From: Lolium rigidum
Lineage: Eukaryota; Streptophyta; Magnoliopsida; Poales; Poaceae
Length of the DNA: 64,000 bases
Assembly (NCBI RefSeq): GCF_022539505.1
Contig: NC_061508.1
Coordinates: 36,078,256 to 36,142,255, forward strand
Direction of reading: 5' to 3'
The notes under the pieces were generated by a model that had not been told where the DNA came from, did no database searches, and saw only the letters and a program-made list of their open reading frames with translations. The position numbers and the translations under genes are program-made. Below are positions 22,075-33,133 of the stretch, piece by piece (the stretch's first letter is position 1; every line of letters starts with the position of its first letter).

Positions 22075-24916
22075 CTAGGAAGATGTAGGAGGTCCAATCC
22101 GTAGATTATGCTGCCACCCATGTAGGGAAAAAGTATCCCTCGCCGTATCCTCCAACCGTGTACAGACCTCCGTAAATAGGTCTCGGTTCTGCACCTTCTG
22201 AAGTGCAGACCACGAACGGAGAGTAGCTGTACATCTGTAAATAACCTGCATAAGAGAACAATCTTTGTTATTAAAAACTTTGTCATTTCTACTCAGCCAT
22301 AGCGACCATATCATGGCAAACGCCCCCACCCTAATAAACGTTCTAAATCTGTGATCGATACCGTGTAGCCAATTACCAAAGATATTGGCCACGCTAGTTG
22401 GAGGATACAGATCTGAAGCTATTTGGATGCATGACCATATAGACCTGGCAAAGCGGCATTGGAAGAACAAATGCTTAATTGTCTCATCTTGTTGACAAAA
22501 AACACACTGCGAATTCCCATGCCAATTTCGTTTCAGAAGATTGTCTTTGGTTAGGATTACTCCACGACGCAGATACCAGCCAAAAATCTTAAATTTTAGC
22601 GGTATCTTCATCTTTCAAATCTTCTTGTTCTTATCAACTGGTATATCTGGTTGAAGGATGGCATTGTATAACGAACTTACAGAGAATTTCCCATTGGACT
22701 ATAAGTTCCAACGAAACTCATCATGCCCTTTCGACAGCTGAACGGATGCCAAACGCAGCAGTAAGGCGTTCCATGCAATAAGTCTCAGACCGACTAAATC
22801 TCGTCTAAACGTCACATTCGGAGGTGAGGTTGCCATTACAGAAGCAATGGTATCACTTTTGCGACGGGCAATGCTGAAGATTGCTGGATATTGTTCTGAG
22901 AGGGGCCTATTCCCTAGCCATGTATCCTCCCAAAACCTTATCTGCGATCCATCCTTTATAATGAAAGTACCATATTTGAAAAAAAAATCTTCGTGGCCAT
23001 TAGGCCAGCCCAAAAATGCGAGTCTCCCGGTTTCCAAAGGATCTGGGATAACGCTTTCTCTCCTATGTACTTCCTTCTAACCAAGGTTTGCCATACGCCA
23101 TTCTCGGTCAGCAGTTTAAAAAGCCACTTCCCCAATAAGGCTGAGTTCTTGGCCTCGAGGTCATGAACTCCTAACCCACCCATATCTTTAGGTCGGCATA
23201 CAACAGACCATTTGACCAGTCGATACTTCTTTTTCTCACTATCCCCTTGCCAAAAGAATCTCGATCTATAATAATCGAGTTTGTGTAAGACACCTTTTGG
23301 CAGGATGAAGAAGGAAATCATATACAACACCATATTGGTGAGTACAGAATTAATGAGAACCAATCTTCCTCCAAGAGATAGCAATTTACCTTTCCAACTA
23401 CTAAGTCTCTTCTGTAGTCTTTCTTCGACTAGTTTCCATTCAGCTATCGTCAATCTCCGATGATGAATCGGAATACCCATATAGTTGATAGGAAACTGTC
23501 CTTGCCCACAACCAAACAGTTCCGAATAGTCGGCAACTGAGTCCTGAGCATTACCAAAACAGAACAATTCGCTTTTATGGAAGTTAATCTTGAGCCCTGA
23601 TAAATGCTCGAAGGCATCCATAATCAGCTTAAGATTTCGAGCTTTATCAAGATCATGTTCCATAAATAAAATTGTATCATCGGCGTATTGAAGGATTGAT
23701 AAACCCCCATCCACTAAATGTGGGATCACTCCTTCAATTTGGCCGTCCATTTTAGCTCTTTCGATCAGAATAGCGAGCATATCCGCCACAATGTTGAATA
23801 AAAGTGGTGATAGAGGATCGCCTTGGCGTAAACCTTTTCGCATCTGGAAAAAGCGTCCCGTGTCATCATTGACACGAATGGCAACACTTCCTCCATGCAC
23901 AAAATTGTTGATCAACGCCCTCCACTCCGGTGAAAAACCTTTCATCCGGAGCGTCTAATGAAGAAAAGACCAATTAACTTTATCATAGGTTTTCTCAAAA
24001 TCTAATTTTAAAATTACCCCATTCAACTTTTTGGTATGCAGCTCATGGACCGTCTCATGTAGAACTACAACCCCATCTAGGATATTGCATCCTTGCATGA
24101 AAGCAGTCTGCGATGGCCTTACCACATGCTCAGCCACAGTATTCAGTCTAATGGTGGCCACTTTCGTGAATATCTTGAAACTTACGTTTAAGAGGCAAAT
24201 GGGTCTAAACTGTTGGATCCTTTCTACCTCTTTAACTTTAGGTAACAAGATAATCTCACCAAAATTTAGACGGAATAATTCTAGTTGTCCATCGTGCAAA
24301 GCACTGAATATTTCTAGAAGGTCACCTTTAATGGTAACCCAGAAAATCTGATAAAATTCAGCAGGGAAACCATCTGGACCAGGGGCTTTGTTGTGTTCCA
24401 TTTGGAAAATCGCTTTATTAACTTCCTCCTCATTGTAAGGAGCTGTTAAAATAGCGTTCTCTTCCTGAGACACTTGGGGTATATCATCTATTTGAGTCTC
24501 ATCGAGAGTAAAAGAACTCTCATCAGGTGGACCAAATAGATTCTTATAATAATTAGTAATGTAAGATTTGAGTTGATCATGGCCTTCAATTAAACCCTCA
24601 TCTTGTACCAGAGATTGAATACGTTTTTTCCTGTGACGGCCATTGGCGATCCCATGAAAATATCTCGTATTAGAATCTCCTTCCAAGATGAACTGGGCTT
24701 TAGAACGCTGGTACCATTTCAACTCTTCCTCCCGAAGAAGACTCGCTATCTGATTATTGGACTGCATTTTCAACTCCAATTCAATACTCGTCAACGGTCT
24801 CACTTCAGCGAGCGCTTCAAGCTCGTCAATGATATTCGATAAGCGAAGCTTCTCTTTCTTAAGAATACCAGCTGTATGACTAGCCCATCCAGAAAGGTGT
24901 TTGCGAAGAGCTCGCA
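22075..24916 (-). pseudogene. LINE ORF2: reverse transcriptase and zinc-finger part
   Basis: On the minus strand this segment reads the linker (ALRKHLSGW onward), then RT motifs HNKAPGPDGFPAEFYQIFW, FRPICLLNVSFKIFTKV, GVILKLDFEKTYDKVNW, KGLRQGDPLSPLLFNIVAD and the catalytic LQYADDTILFMEHD, then the thumb/connection region and a zf-RVT-like C-terminus (CVFCQQDETIKHLFFQC). Damage is clear: an in-frame TAG after NWSFLH near 23955, a frameshift in an A-run near 22980, and stops near 22680 and 22620. The catalytic YADD is intact. ORF2 ends at 22075. The L1 clade fits the RT plus zf-RVT architecture with an APE endonuclease upstream. Confidence 0.92.
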
Positions 24917-25459
24917 TGTCGAGGGTGCTCCTCGGCAATGCCCTCCGATTGGGGCTTAGGGTTGATGGAATCCTGCAAGCTGACACGAGACATCGGTTCA
25001 CAGACAAGCGGGGAGAGCGATTTACCCAGGTTCGGGGCCCTCGATGAGGTAAAACTCTTACGTCCTGCCCGTCTGTTCTTGATTATGATGATAATGGGTT
25101 ACAATGGGGTGCCGAATAGTTCGGCTGAGATCTCATCGAGATAGCTAAGCGCTAAGGTGACCTAGCTTTAAGCTTCTGTTGGCTAAGATTGCTAAGATTG
25201 ATTGTGTCCCTCGACAGCCCCTCTCCTGGCCTTTATATAGGAGGCCAGGTCTCAAGAGGTCTGATCGAGTACGACTAGGTTTACAATAGATCTATCTTTA
25301 GACTTTCCTTGTTCGGCTCCTTCCGCGTCTTGTACTTCAAGGAATCTTCCGTTGCACCGCCCTAGTGGTCCATATTGCCGTCAAGTGCCTTCATGGGCCT
25401 CCAACTAGGAAATACAGGATAGGGCAACATTGGTTACCCGAAGGGTAATGCCCACGTCA
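24917..25459 (-). repeat. 3' LTR of the deleted Gypsy element
   Basis: 543 bp, TG...CA ends. Read on the minus strand it contains a canonical TATA box, CTATATAAAG (25231-25240). The polypurine tract CTCGGGGGCTAC (minus strand, 25460-25471) lies immediately inside it. Confidence 0.93.
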
Positions 25460-25947
25460 GTAGCCCCCGAGTGTCTAGCCGAAGATAGTTCGGGTAGAGA
25501 CTAAAGCATGCCTCCACCAATGTTCTTCTCCTTGATTGTTCTTGTTCTTCTTGAATCTGCATCATCTTCTTCTGTCGGGTGCGCGCCAGCGCTCCCGATG
25601 GGAGTAGCCCCCGAGTCTAGGTACGGATGCTTGCAATCCGTGCGTAGACTCAAGTTGTACCACTCGAACATTTTGCTCTGCCGAAGTTTTTCCGCGAGTT
25701 TTCGTGGGTCATCCGATATACTTTCCTCATGCAAGGGATAATGAGTAACGTGCCCAACTTTTGTTGGTTAACTGCCGATGGCAAAACAACGTTACCCTAC
25801 ACAAAATCAAGTCCCCGGGCATGATTCTGGAGTGCGAAAAATTTCTGTCGGGTGCGCGTCCAGTACTCCCGATGGGAGTAGCCCCCGAGTCTGGGCACGG
25901 GTGCTTGCAACCGGGTGCGGACTCGAGTCGAACAATTATCTCTTCCT
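25460..25947 (-). repeat. 3' internal region with three polypurine-tract-like motifs
   Basis: Between RT and the 3' LTR lies non-coding DNA with a direct repeat: a block starting CTGTCGGGTGCGCG occurs at about 25573 and again at about 25845, period 272 bp. Each copy contains GGGAGTAGCCCCCGAGTCT. With the functional position next to the LTR, the motif GTAGCCCCCGAG thus occurs three times (25460-25471, 25605-25616, 25878-25889). Confidence 0.75.
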
Positions 25948-26640
25948 TCAAGGCCTGCTGAGCGCTGCTAATCGTCCTGCCAATTGCTGCACTTGGTGCA
26001 GATTCTTTGGCGGCTCCATATCGAGGATGGCTTTGATTTTCAAGGGGTTGGCTTCAATCCCTCTGGCTGAGATGAAGTACCCGAGTACTTGCCCCCCTGG
26101 CACTCCAAAGAAGCATTTTTTGGGATTCAACTTGATTTTATACTTATCTAAGTTGTCGAAGGTTTCCCGCAAATCATCGACGAGGGTGGCAGCGTGCTTC
26201 GTATTCACCACAATATCGTCGATGTAGACTTCGATGTTCCTCCCGATCTGCTCTCCAAGGCAGGCCTGCATGCAACATTGATAAGTTGCTCCTGCGTTTT
26301 TCAACCCGAAGGTCATGACGTTGTAACAGAAAACGCCGTGTGGGGTGATGAACGCGGTTAGCTCCCGATCTTCTTTCTTCAGCCTTGATCTGATTGTATC
26401 CGGAGTACGCATCAAGGAAGGAGAGGCGATCACATCCGGCTGTGGAGTCGACTATCTGATCAATACGAGGCAGCGGGAAGTGGTCCTTTGGACAGTGTTT
26501 ATTGAGGCCGGTGTAATCGATACACATACGCAGAGCGCTGGTGTCCTTTTTGGGCACCATGAAAGGGTTGGCCACCCACTCAGATTCCTTGAGCTCTCGG
26601 ATGAATCCTGCTTTATGGAGTCAATTGACTTCCTCGCCAA
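25948..26640 (-). pseudogene. Gypsy reverse transcriptase, truncated
   Basis: Minus-strand frames read NPFMVPKKDTSALRMCIDYT, GLNKHCPKDHFPLPRIDQIV, FLDAYSGYNQI, then after a frameshift near 26430 TAFITPHGVFCYNVMTFGLK, the catalytic NIEVYIDDIVV, and KCFFGVPGGQVLGYFISARG. These are the ordered RT motifs of Ty3/Gypsy elements. The frame runs into a stop right after GRLAALSR, where RNase H begins in complete elements. Confidence 0.9.
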
Positions 26641-26812
26641 TTGCTCTCCTCTTGGGTTCGGAAAATCGGCGCATTGACTGCTGCACTGGTTTGGCTTTCG
26701 GGTCAACATTAAGGGCGTGCTCAACGAGTTCCCTGGGGATACCTGGCATGTCGGATGGTTCCCATGCGAATATCTCCCAGCGCTCACGGAGGAACTCGAT
26801 GAGCGCGCCTTC

Positions 26813-27493
26813 CTATGCGACCGTAAGGTCAGCCGACGTATTGACCGTTTTCTTTGGGTCAGTGGGATGCACCTGCAGCTTCTTGGCTTCCTTTGTAGCA
26901 TCGAATTCATCGGATCTTACGTTTCGATTGTCGGCTGCTGGTTGTGTATGATCTGTGGCAGCGTCGATTGCATTGAGTTCTTCCTTGGCACCGAACTTTG
27001 AAGCGATCTTCTGGAACTCCCTGTCGCAGGTGTCTGATCGAGCAAAGCTCCCATGAACGGTTATTGGGGTCCCGTTGTTGCCCGGCATTTTCAGTTTTAG
27101 GTACGCATAATGAGGTACGGCCATGAATTTGGCAAACGCGGGCCTGCCAAGGATGGCGTGATATTGAGACTCCCGGCCGACTACTTCGAACTCGATCTTC
27201 TCCTTCCCGAAGTTGTTGGGCGTACCAAAGACTACATCCAACGATGTTTTACCAAGGGAATAAGCGGGTCGAGTCGGTATGATGCCATGGAACCCCGTGT
27301 CGGACTCTCTTAGCATGTCGACTGTTAAACCCATTGCTCTCATTGTGTTGGCGAATAGTAGGTTCAAGCCACTTCCTCCATCCATGAATACTTTGCTCAT
27401 GTTGTACCCTCCAATCTGCGCCTCAAGGACAAGGGCTGCATGACCTGGTCTAGGGACGGCTTTTGGGTGGTCTGTCCTGTCGAAGGAGATGCT
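26813..27493 (-). pseudogene. Gypsy aspartic protease region
   Basis: The minus-strand frame reads SKVFMDGGSGLNLLFANTMR, in which DGGS replaces the usual D(S/T)G active-site triplet, a form typical of this Gypsy lineage, and later HAILGRPAFAKFMAVPHYAY. In-frame stops upstream (for example TAG in place of Trp near 27504) separate it from gag. It matures the gag-pol polyprotein in intact relatives. Confidence 0.8.
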
Positions 27494-27553
27494 TTGTTCT
27501 GACTAGTCGATGAATTCGGGTGTGTCAACCATAGCCACTTCTGCATACTTCAC

Positions 27554-28210
27554 TTATCGCGAGAATTTCTTGATTTCCCTCTTTGAAAAGCTGGTTTTAT
27601 GGATCATGTTGACCTGTCCGCGTGGCTCTGGGAATGCTTCGACTGGTACATACTTGTCTCTTTCCATTGGTTCGTACGGCTCTGGAACATACGGTTCTGG
27701 CGGATGGCCATAAGATCTTGCCCTCTTCTCCATTGCGTGAACTCTTGATATGGCTTCGGCTCTAAGATCATCACAGAACTGTCGAATCTCCAGGAAGTGT
27801 CGGCAGTTCCTTAGTAGGTGGCTGGATTTCTCTCGACCATCTTTCGGATCAATGTAGGAGTGGAGGTAACACAGTGCCTCGAGTTGCTCCGTAGCCAAAA
27901 GGTACGGAGAACGGGTGCGGCCTCTGATTGATGACGTGTCGTGGCATCCTTGTTCGAACTGGCGAGGGTGAGCTGCTGTTCTCCCTTCCTCCTCGCGGTG
28001 CGAGCCCTTTCGTCTTTTCCTCTGTCCTGCCATGGCGTCGAAACTTCCCGGGTTGCTTTCTTGTATGCTCCTGGGTGGAACTTTTAGGGTTGCTGTCGGA
28101 GGAACGCATTCCAAAGCCGCGGCCTTCGGATTGGATGCGCCGTCCCTAGGGAGGCGAAGAAAACCTCCAGAGTCGATGATGAAGTGGACACACCGAAAGT
28201 AGCATCCATG
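27554..28210 (-). pseudogene. Gypsy gag remnant
   Basis: A start at about 28207 reads MDATFGVSTSSSTLEV, after which most of gag appears deleted. The remaining part reads ALCYLHSYIDPKDGREKSSH and CRHFLEIRQF, the C-terminal gag segment also present in the related element at 48708-51525 (CYLHSYTDSKDGKIKSSHLL). A stop lies at 27554. The missing part includes the main Retrotrans_gag domain. Confidence 0.75.
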
Positions 28211-28377
28211 TCACGAGGTGATCTCGCAGGGATTGGGTGAAGTGTTTCGAGGTGCGGCACGAACCCGAAGGACCCACAGCGGATCGAATCTCTTGGTTCT
28301 GCTGGTGTCGGTGATTCGAGTAAGAACGCCGCGGACGTGATCGGTACCGCCGATGACCCGCCTTGTGCCGACAGAGC

Positions 28378-28394
28378 TTCCTACGACGGCGCCA
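28378..28394 (-). other. Primer-binding site of the deleted Gypsy element
   Basis: Minus strand TTGGCGCCGTCGTAGG directly inside the 5' LTR. TGGCGCC is the complement of a CCA-ended tRNA acceptor, and this position defines the 5' LTR as the right-hand one. Confidence 0.6.
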
Positions 28395-28396
28395 AT

Positions 28397-28939
28397 TGTC
28401 GAGGGTGCTCCTCGGCAATGCCCTCCGATTGGGGCTTAGGGTTGATGGAATCCCGCAAGCCGACACGAGACATCGGTTCGCGTACAAGCGGGGAGAGCGA
28501 TTTACCCAGGTTCGGGGCCCTCGATGAGGTAAAACCCTTACGTCCTGCCTGTCTGTTCTTGATTATGATGATAATGGGTTACAATGGGGTGCCGAATAGT
28601 TTGGCTAAGATCTCGTCGAGATAGCTAAGCGCTAAGGTGACCTAGCTTTAAGCTTCTGTTGGCTAAGATTGCTAAGATTGATTGTGTCCCTCGACAGCCC
28701 CTCTCCTGGCCTTTATATAGGAGGGCAGGTCTCAAGAGGTCTGATCGAGTACGACTAGGTTTACAATAGATCTATCTTTAGACTTTCCTTGTTCGGCTCC
28801 TTCCGCGTCTTGTACTTGAAGGAATCTTCCGTTGCACCGCCCTAGTGGTCCATCTTGCCGTCAAGTGCCTTCATGGGCCTCCAACTAGGAAATACAGGAT
28901 AGGGTAACATTGGTTACCCGAAGGGTAATGCCCACGTCA
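28397..28939 (-). repeat. 5' LTR of the deleted Gypsy element
   Basis: 543 bp, TG...CA, about 97% identical to the left copy by eye. Minus-strand TATA box CTATATAAAG at 28711-28720. It is followed by the target duplication TCGCA. Confidence 0.93.
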
Positions 28940-28944
28940 TCGCA

Positions 28945-31328
28945 TCTTTTTATTCCACCTTATAACCGGATTACTTTCATATACTGGTCTTTCCCATACA
29001 TTCTTAACCATCTCATGGAACCCTTCCCTCTGTGACCATCCAAGTTCAAACTTAAATGGTTTTTTCGACAGCGGTCTTGGTAATCCGGTAGTTAAGAGAA
29101 TAGGAGCATGATCTGACAGTTTTTCAATACGTTCTAGCGCACGCACCGACACCAACGGGAATTTATCCTCCCAACTGGTGTCCATTAGTACGCGGTTTAG
29201 TTTCTCGTATGTTGGGTCAGGTAAACTGTTAGCCCACGTAAACTGTCGGCCAGTCATTTTAACCTCTCTCAAATCTAAGCTGTCAATGACAGCATTAAAC
29301 AAGAAAGGCCAATGACCTGGAAAAGGGCCTTTACTTTTCTCATGGCGGAACCTCAGCAAATTGAAATCCCTGATGACCCACAAGTATAGGGGATCGCAAC
29401 AGTCTTCGCGGGAAGTAAAACCCAATTTATTGATTCGACACAAGGGGAGGTAAAGAATACTTATAAGCCTTAACAACTGAGTTGTCAATTCAGCTCGCAC
29501 TGGAAAAGCACTAGCAACAGGGGTGATGTGAAAGTAGCAAGTGATATGAGAGCAAGTAGTAACAAGAATACGACAGCAGTAGAATAGTAACACGAGAGCA
29601 ATGGCACCGTAAGATAGTTGATACTACTTCCGGTGACATGTAGAACGAGTATATGATGATTAAAGATGGACCGGGGTTCCCAGCCTATCTACACTAGTGG
29701 TAACTCTCCAATAACAAGTGTTGGGTGAACAAATTACAGTCGGGCAATTGATAGGATTGAAATAGCATTAAGACAGTAACATCAAGATCATTAATCATGT
29801 AGGCATGTTTCCCATATATAGTCATACGTGCTCGCAATGAGAAACTTGTACAACATCTTTTGTCCTACCAGCCGGTGGCAGCCGGGCCTCAAGGGAATCT
29901 ACTGGATATTAAGGTACTCCTTTTAATAGAGCACCGGAGCAAAGCATTAACACTCCGTGAAAACATGTGATCCTCACATCACCTCCATCCCCTCCGGTTG
30001 TCCCAATTTCTGTCACTTCGGGGCCATTGGTGCCGAACAGCGACATGTGCATACAACTTGTAGATACAATCTAAGCAATAATTATAGAGCTCAAATCTAA
30101 GATCATGCCACTCGGGCCCTAGTGACAAGCATTAAGCATAACAAGATTGCAGCAACAATAACTTCATAAACTTTGTAGATAGACAATCATAACGTAACAA
30201 TCCATCGGATCTCGACAAACACAACACCGATTACATCAGATGAATCTCAATCATGTAAGGCAGCTCATGAGATCATTGTATTGAAGTACATGGGAGAGAT
30301 GATACCAACTAGCTACAGCTAGAACCCGTAGTCCATGGGGGAACTACTCACGGAACATGATGGAGGCGATGGCGTTGATGGAGATGGCTTCCGGGGGCAC
30401 TTCCCCGTCCCGGCAGGGTGCCGGAACAGAGAGTTCTGTCCCCCGAATTGGAGTTTCGCGACGGTGGCGGCGCCCCTGGAGTCTTTCTGGAGTTTCGTCA
30501 AGTGGTACGGCGTTTTTAGGTCGAGACGGCTTTAATAGGCGAAGAGGCGGAGTCGGAGGGGCGACAGGGTGGCCCCACACCAGGCCGGAGCGGGCCCAGG
30601 CCAGGCCGCGCCGCCTTATGGTGTGGTGGCCCTCTGGCCCCTCTCCGACTCTTCTTCGGTGTTCTGGAGCCTTCCGGGAAAAATAGGAGGTTTGGCGTTG
30701 ATTTCGTCCAATTCCGAGAATATTGCCCGAACAGCCTTTCTCGGAACCAAAACAGCAGAAAACAGAACGGGCACTGTGGCATCTTGTTAATAGGTTAGTT
30801 CCGGAAAACGCATAAAAACATTATAAAGTGCAAGCAAAACATGTAAGTATTGTCATAAAACAAGCATGGAACAACAGAAATTATGGATACGTTGGAGACG
30901 TATCAATCCCCCCCTATAAGAATAGGGTTAGGATCATCCTTTGCAAGGTTCACAAGCTCACGTAAAAAGTCGGCTTTAAAATTATCCTGTGCCGCCCCAT
31001 AAACGTAAACGAGACTCCAAATGAAGTTATCCGCCTTATTCCGAATAGTGAGTTTAATATGATATTCACCATCAGAATTAGCTAACACTTCCATGGACTC
31101 CGATCGTACTCCAATGAGCAAACCACCGGACCTACCCCTGGGTGGGCGAGAAAACCATTCAAAGTCCAATCCACCGGATAACCGGTTTAAGAAACTCTGA
31201 GAGTAATCCCGCTTCCCCGTCTCAGAAATAGCAATAAAATCTAAATTATAGTCTCTACAACAATCACCAATATGAGAGTGCTTAGCCAAGTCACGAAGAC
31301 CTCTGCTATTCCTAAACATGCCATTCAT
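28945..31328 (-). pseudogene. LINE ORF2: APE-type endonuclease, split by a solo LTR
   Basis: Minus strand. The first part (31328-30911) starts MNGMFRNSRGLRDLAKHSHI and reads LDFIAISETGK (the metal-binding Glu) and GGLLIGV. The second part (29370-28945) reads FNLLRFRHEKSKGPFPGHWP, GRQFTWANSLP and the catalytic LSDHAPILLT. The solo LTR sits within the conserved GGDFN motif: ILIGG before it, DFN after it. The Asp and His of the active site are present. The frame then joins the RT part across the deleted Gypsy element (WNKKMR with ALRKHL). Confidence 0.92.
29371..30905 (-). mobile_element. Solo LTR of a Gypsy element, 1535 bp, TSD ATCCC
   Basis: Read on the minus strand it begins TGATACGTCTCCAACGTATC and ends CTTGTGGGTCATCA. 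The 5-bp duplication ATCCC flanks it (29366-29370 and 30906-30910). No internal region or second LTR is present, so it is the product of LTR-LTR recombination. The same LTR family occurs at 61823 on the plus strand, and relatives at 33134 and 48548. ORFs inside have no domain. Confidence 0.92.
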
Positions 31329-31331
31329 TTA

Positions 31332-31431
31332 GAAACTGGTTTAGATTTTTTAGCTACACCTGACCTATGTTTCTTCTTCTTTTCAGCGGAGTTCTTGAAA
31401 CTGGTTTAGATTTTTTTAGCTACACCTGACC
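31332..31431. repeat. 35-bp direct duplication at the LINE ORF1/ORF2 junction
   Basis: GAAACTGGTTTAGATTTTTT plus AGCTACACCTGACC occurs at 31332-31365 and, with one extra T, at 31397-31431. The unit encodes the last residues of ORF1 (SGVAKKI and its stop region) on the minus strand, so the LINE carries a second, frameshifted ORF1 terminus before ORF2. Confidence 0.85.
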
Positions 31432-33133
31432 GTCGAGAGGCTTTTAGGTCATAAAATGACTCTAGTCCCGACTGTTCTAAGTCCACCTCTGAAATACTAC
31501 CTACTAAAGTAGAAAGAAGACGACCATCTAAGATGACATCGTCTTCCTCCTCCTCTAGAGAAGATAACTCAGCTCCTGTCGAGACCTTCAGAATTACCGT
31601 CAATCGGTCATATTCCAAATGCCTTAAGACATTAGCCGATATCGATATCTCCTCCGAAGTGTGACCCAAAGAAACACCTACACTACCCAACGTGGAAGAT
31701 ATCTTGGAATCAGAAAATTTAGTAAAGGATGTAGAGGGAAGCTTTGTACCTGCCGCGTCAAGGTTCTTAGCCGCCTGACGACGCATCGCCCTCTGCAACA
31801 TGTCCTCATCCGTCACCCCAGCCCCGTCTTCCTCCATCGCATACCGCCCACTCCTCCTCAACACGGGTTGAGGACTAGGAGGAGGCAGCGGGTGGGAAGG
31901 CTTTGGACCAGGCGGGGGTAACTGCGCCGAAGAAACTAGAAGCGTCGACGACCGAGGTAAGGAGGGAGACGGTGGTGTAGACCCCCCTTGACCTCGGTCT
32001 GAAGACGCATGCGGCTGGGCTCCCGAAGATGATAGGGGAGAGGGCGGTGCTGTAGACTCCCCTACCTTCTCGGTAGAACCCAATGACGCCCGCGAAATGC
32101 CAGCGGAAGCCCCAACAAAGGGTGGCAGCGAAGAGTCGACAGCCGAGTCCGGCTGTACACACGAGGGTGCATCCGAAGTCGCGGTCCTCACCTCCACAGA
32201 GGGACCCGCCACCTCAGCTGTCAAACACGCCTCCGGCGAGACCAGGTGTAGAACGCGGCTGCACGTCCATAGCCGCGGTCGCCCCAGCCCTCGACGACAT
32301 AGATGGTGACGAAGCGGTGGTAGGCGCTGCGGTAGGCCTCGCGCCCGCCACGCCGCTGCACCTCCCGTTCGTCTCGCATCGCCATCCAAAACCGGCGTTG
32401 TCCCCCGCTTGGCGTCAGCAGCCAGAACCTCGGAACCCTCCACAGGCGGCGCAGAAGCTAGCGTGGTGGCAGCAGCCACCGCGACGGGGTCCGGGTCGTC
32501 CGAAACTAGACCGGACAGCTGAGACACTGCCGCAGCCTCCGCAGTCACAGGTGGCGAAGGCGGCGATGATGACGCCGACGACTGCGGACGCGTACGCCCC
32601 TGCATAAAGCTGCGAACTCGAGAAGGCGAAACCGAACGAGTCGGTGCCACCAGAGAGGGTGACGAGGCTCGCACTCTGGCAACAATCTCTTTTACTCTCG
32701 GCGTGGACGGAGAGTGATTATAGGGAGTGATCGCCCGCTGAACCCCCGAAGCCGTACCACCATTCGAACTCCCAGGCCCTTGAGGAGCCGCATCGACATC
32801 CATCGCACCATCAACCTGTGCACCCAAGGTCTGATCCTGAACCATGTCATCACCAAAACCATCGGAACCATCCTCACCACCCGCATCCTTCCAGAAGAAA
32901 GGTCTAAACCCAGGATCAGGAACATATTGGGGTGACTGTCTACGGAACCTCAATCTATAACCATTGAGCTTGAGCGAGGCTACAACCTCCAGGCATGGGA
33001 CATTGTCGTCATCTTTATCTTTCTCGAGAGTCGAAGGGTCTCTCATAGCAATCAGAAGACGAACAACCCCCTGACTTCTAAGGGAGACAAGGTCAACATC
33101 CAGAGTAGAGCCAACAAGCGAACCAACCGCCCA
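31406..33133 (-). pseudogene. LINE ORF1 (gag-like), C-terminal part
   Basis: Minus-strand open frame of about 575 codons. It starts within GSLVGSTLDVDLVSLRSQGV and VVASLKLNGYRLRFRRQ, the end of the nucleic-acid-binding DUF4283-like domain of plant LINE ORF1 proteins, then continues as a long Ser/Pro/Ala-rich, low-complexity region and ends VAKKI. It is cut at its N-terminal side by the LTR element at 33134. Apart from that the frame is open over 1.7 kb, unlike ORF2. GC-rich antisense ORFs here are shadows. Confidence 0.8.

Larger units (their letters stand above)
24917..28939 (-). mobile_element. Internally deleted Gypsy LTR retrotransposon, 4023 bp, with TSD TCGCA
   Basis: Two 543-bp LTRs (24917-25459 and 28397-28939), each starting TGTCGAGGG and ending CCCACGTCA, flank a minus-strand interior. 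The 5-bp target duplication TCGCA is perfect (24912-24916 and 28940-28944). Order in the sense direction: 5' LTR, PBS, gag remnant, aspartic protease, reverse transcriptase, then directly a non-coding 3' region, polypurine tract and 3' LTR. Most of gag and all of RNase H and integrase are missing; the RT frame breaks exactly where RNase H should follow. By eye the LTRs differ at about 14 sites. The element lies in the LINE linker and its removal restores the LINE frame. Confidence 0.93.

Noticed and set aside
32083..32607. 174-codon plus-strand proline-rich ORF
   Set aside because: It is the antisense of the GC-rich LINE ORF1 linker.
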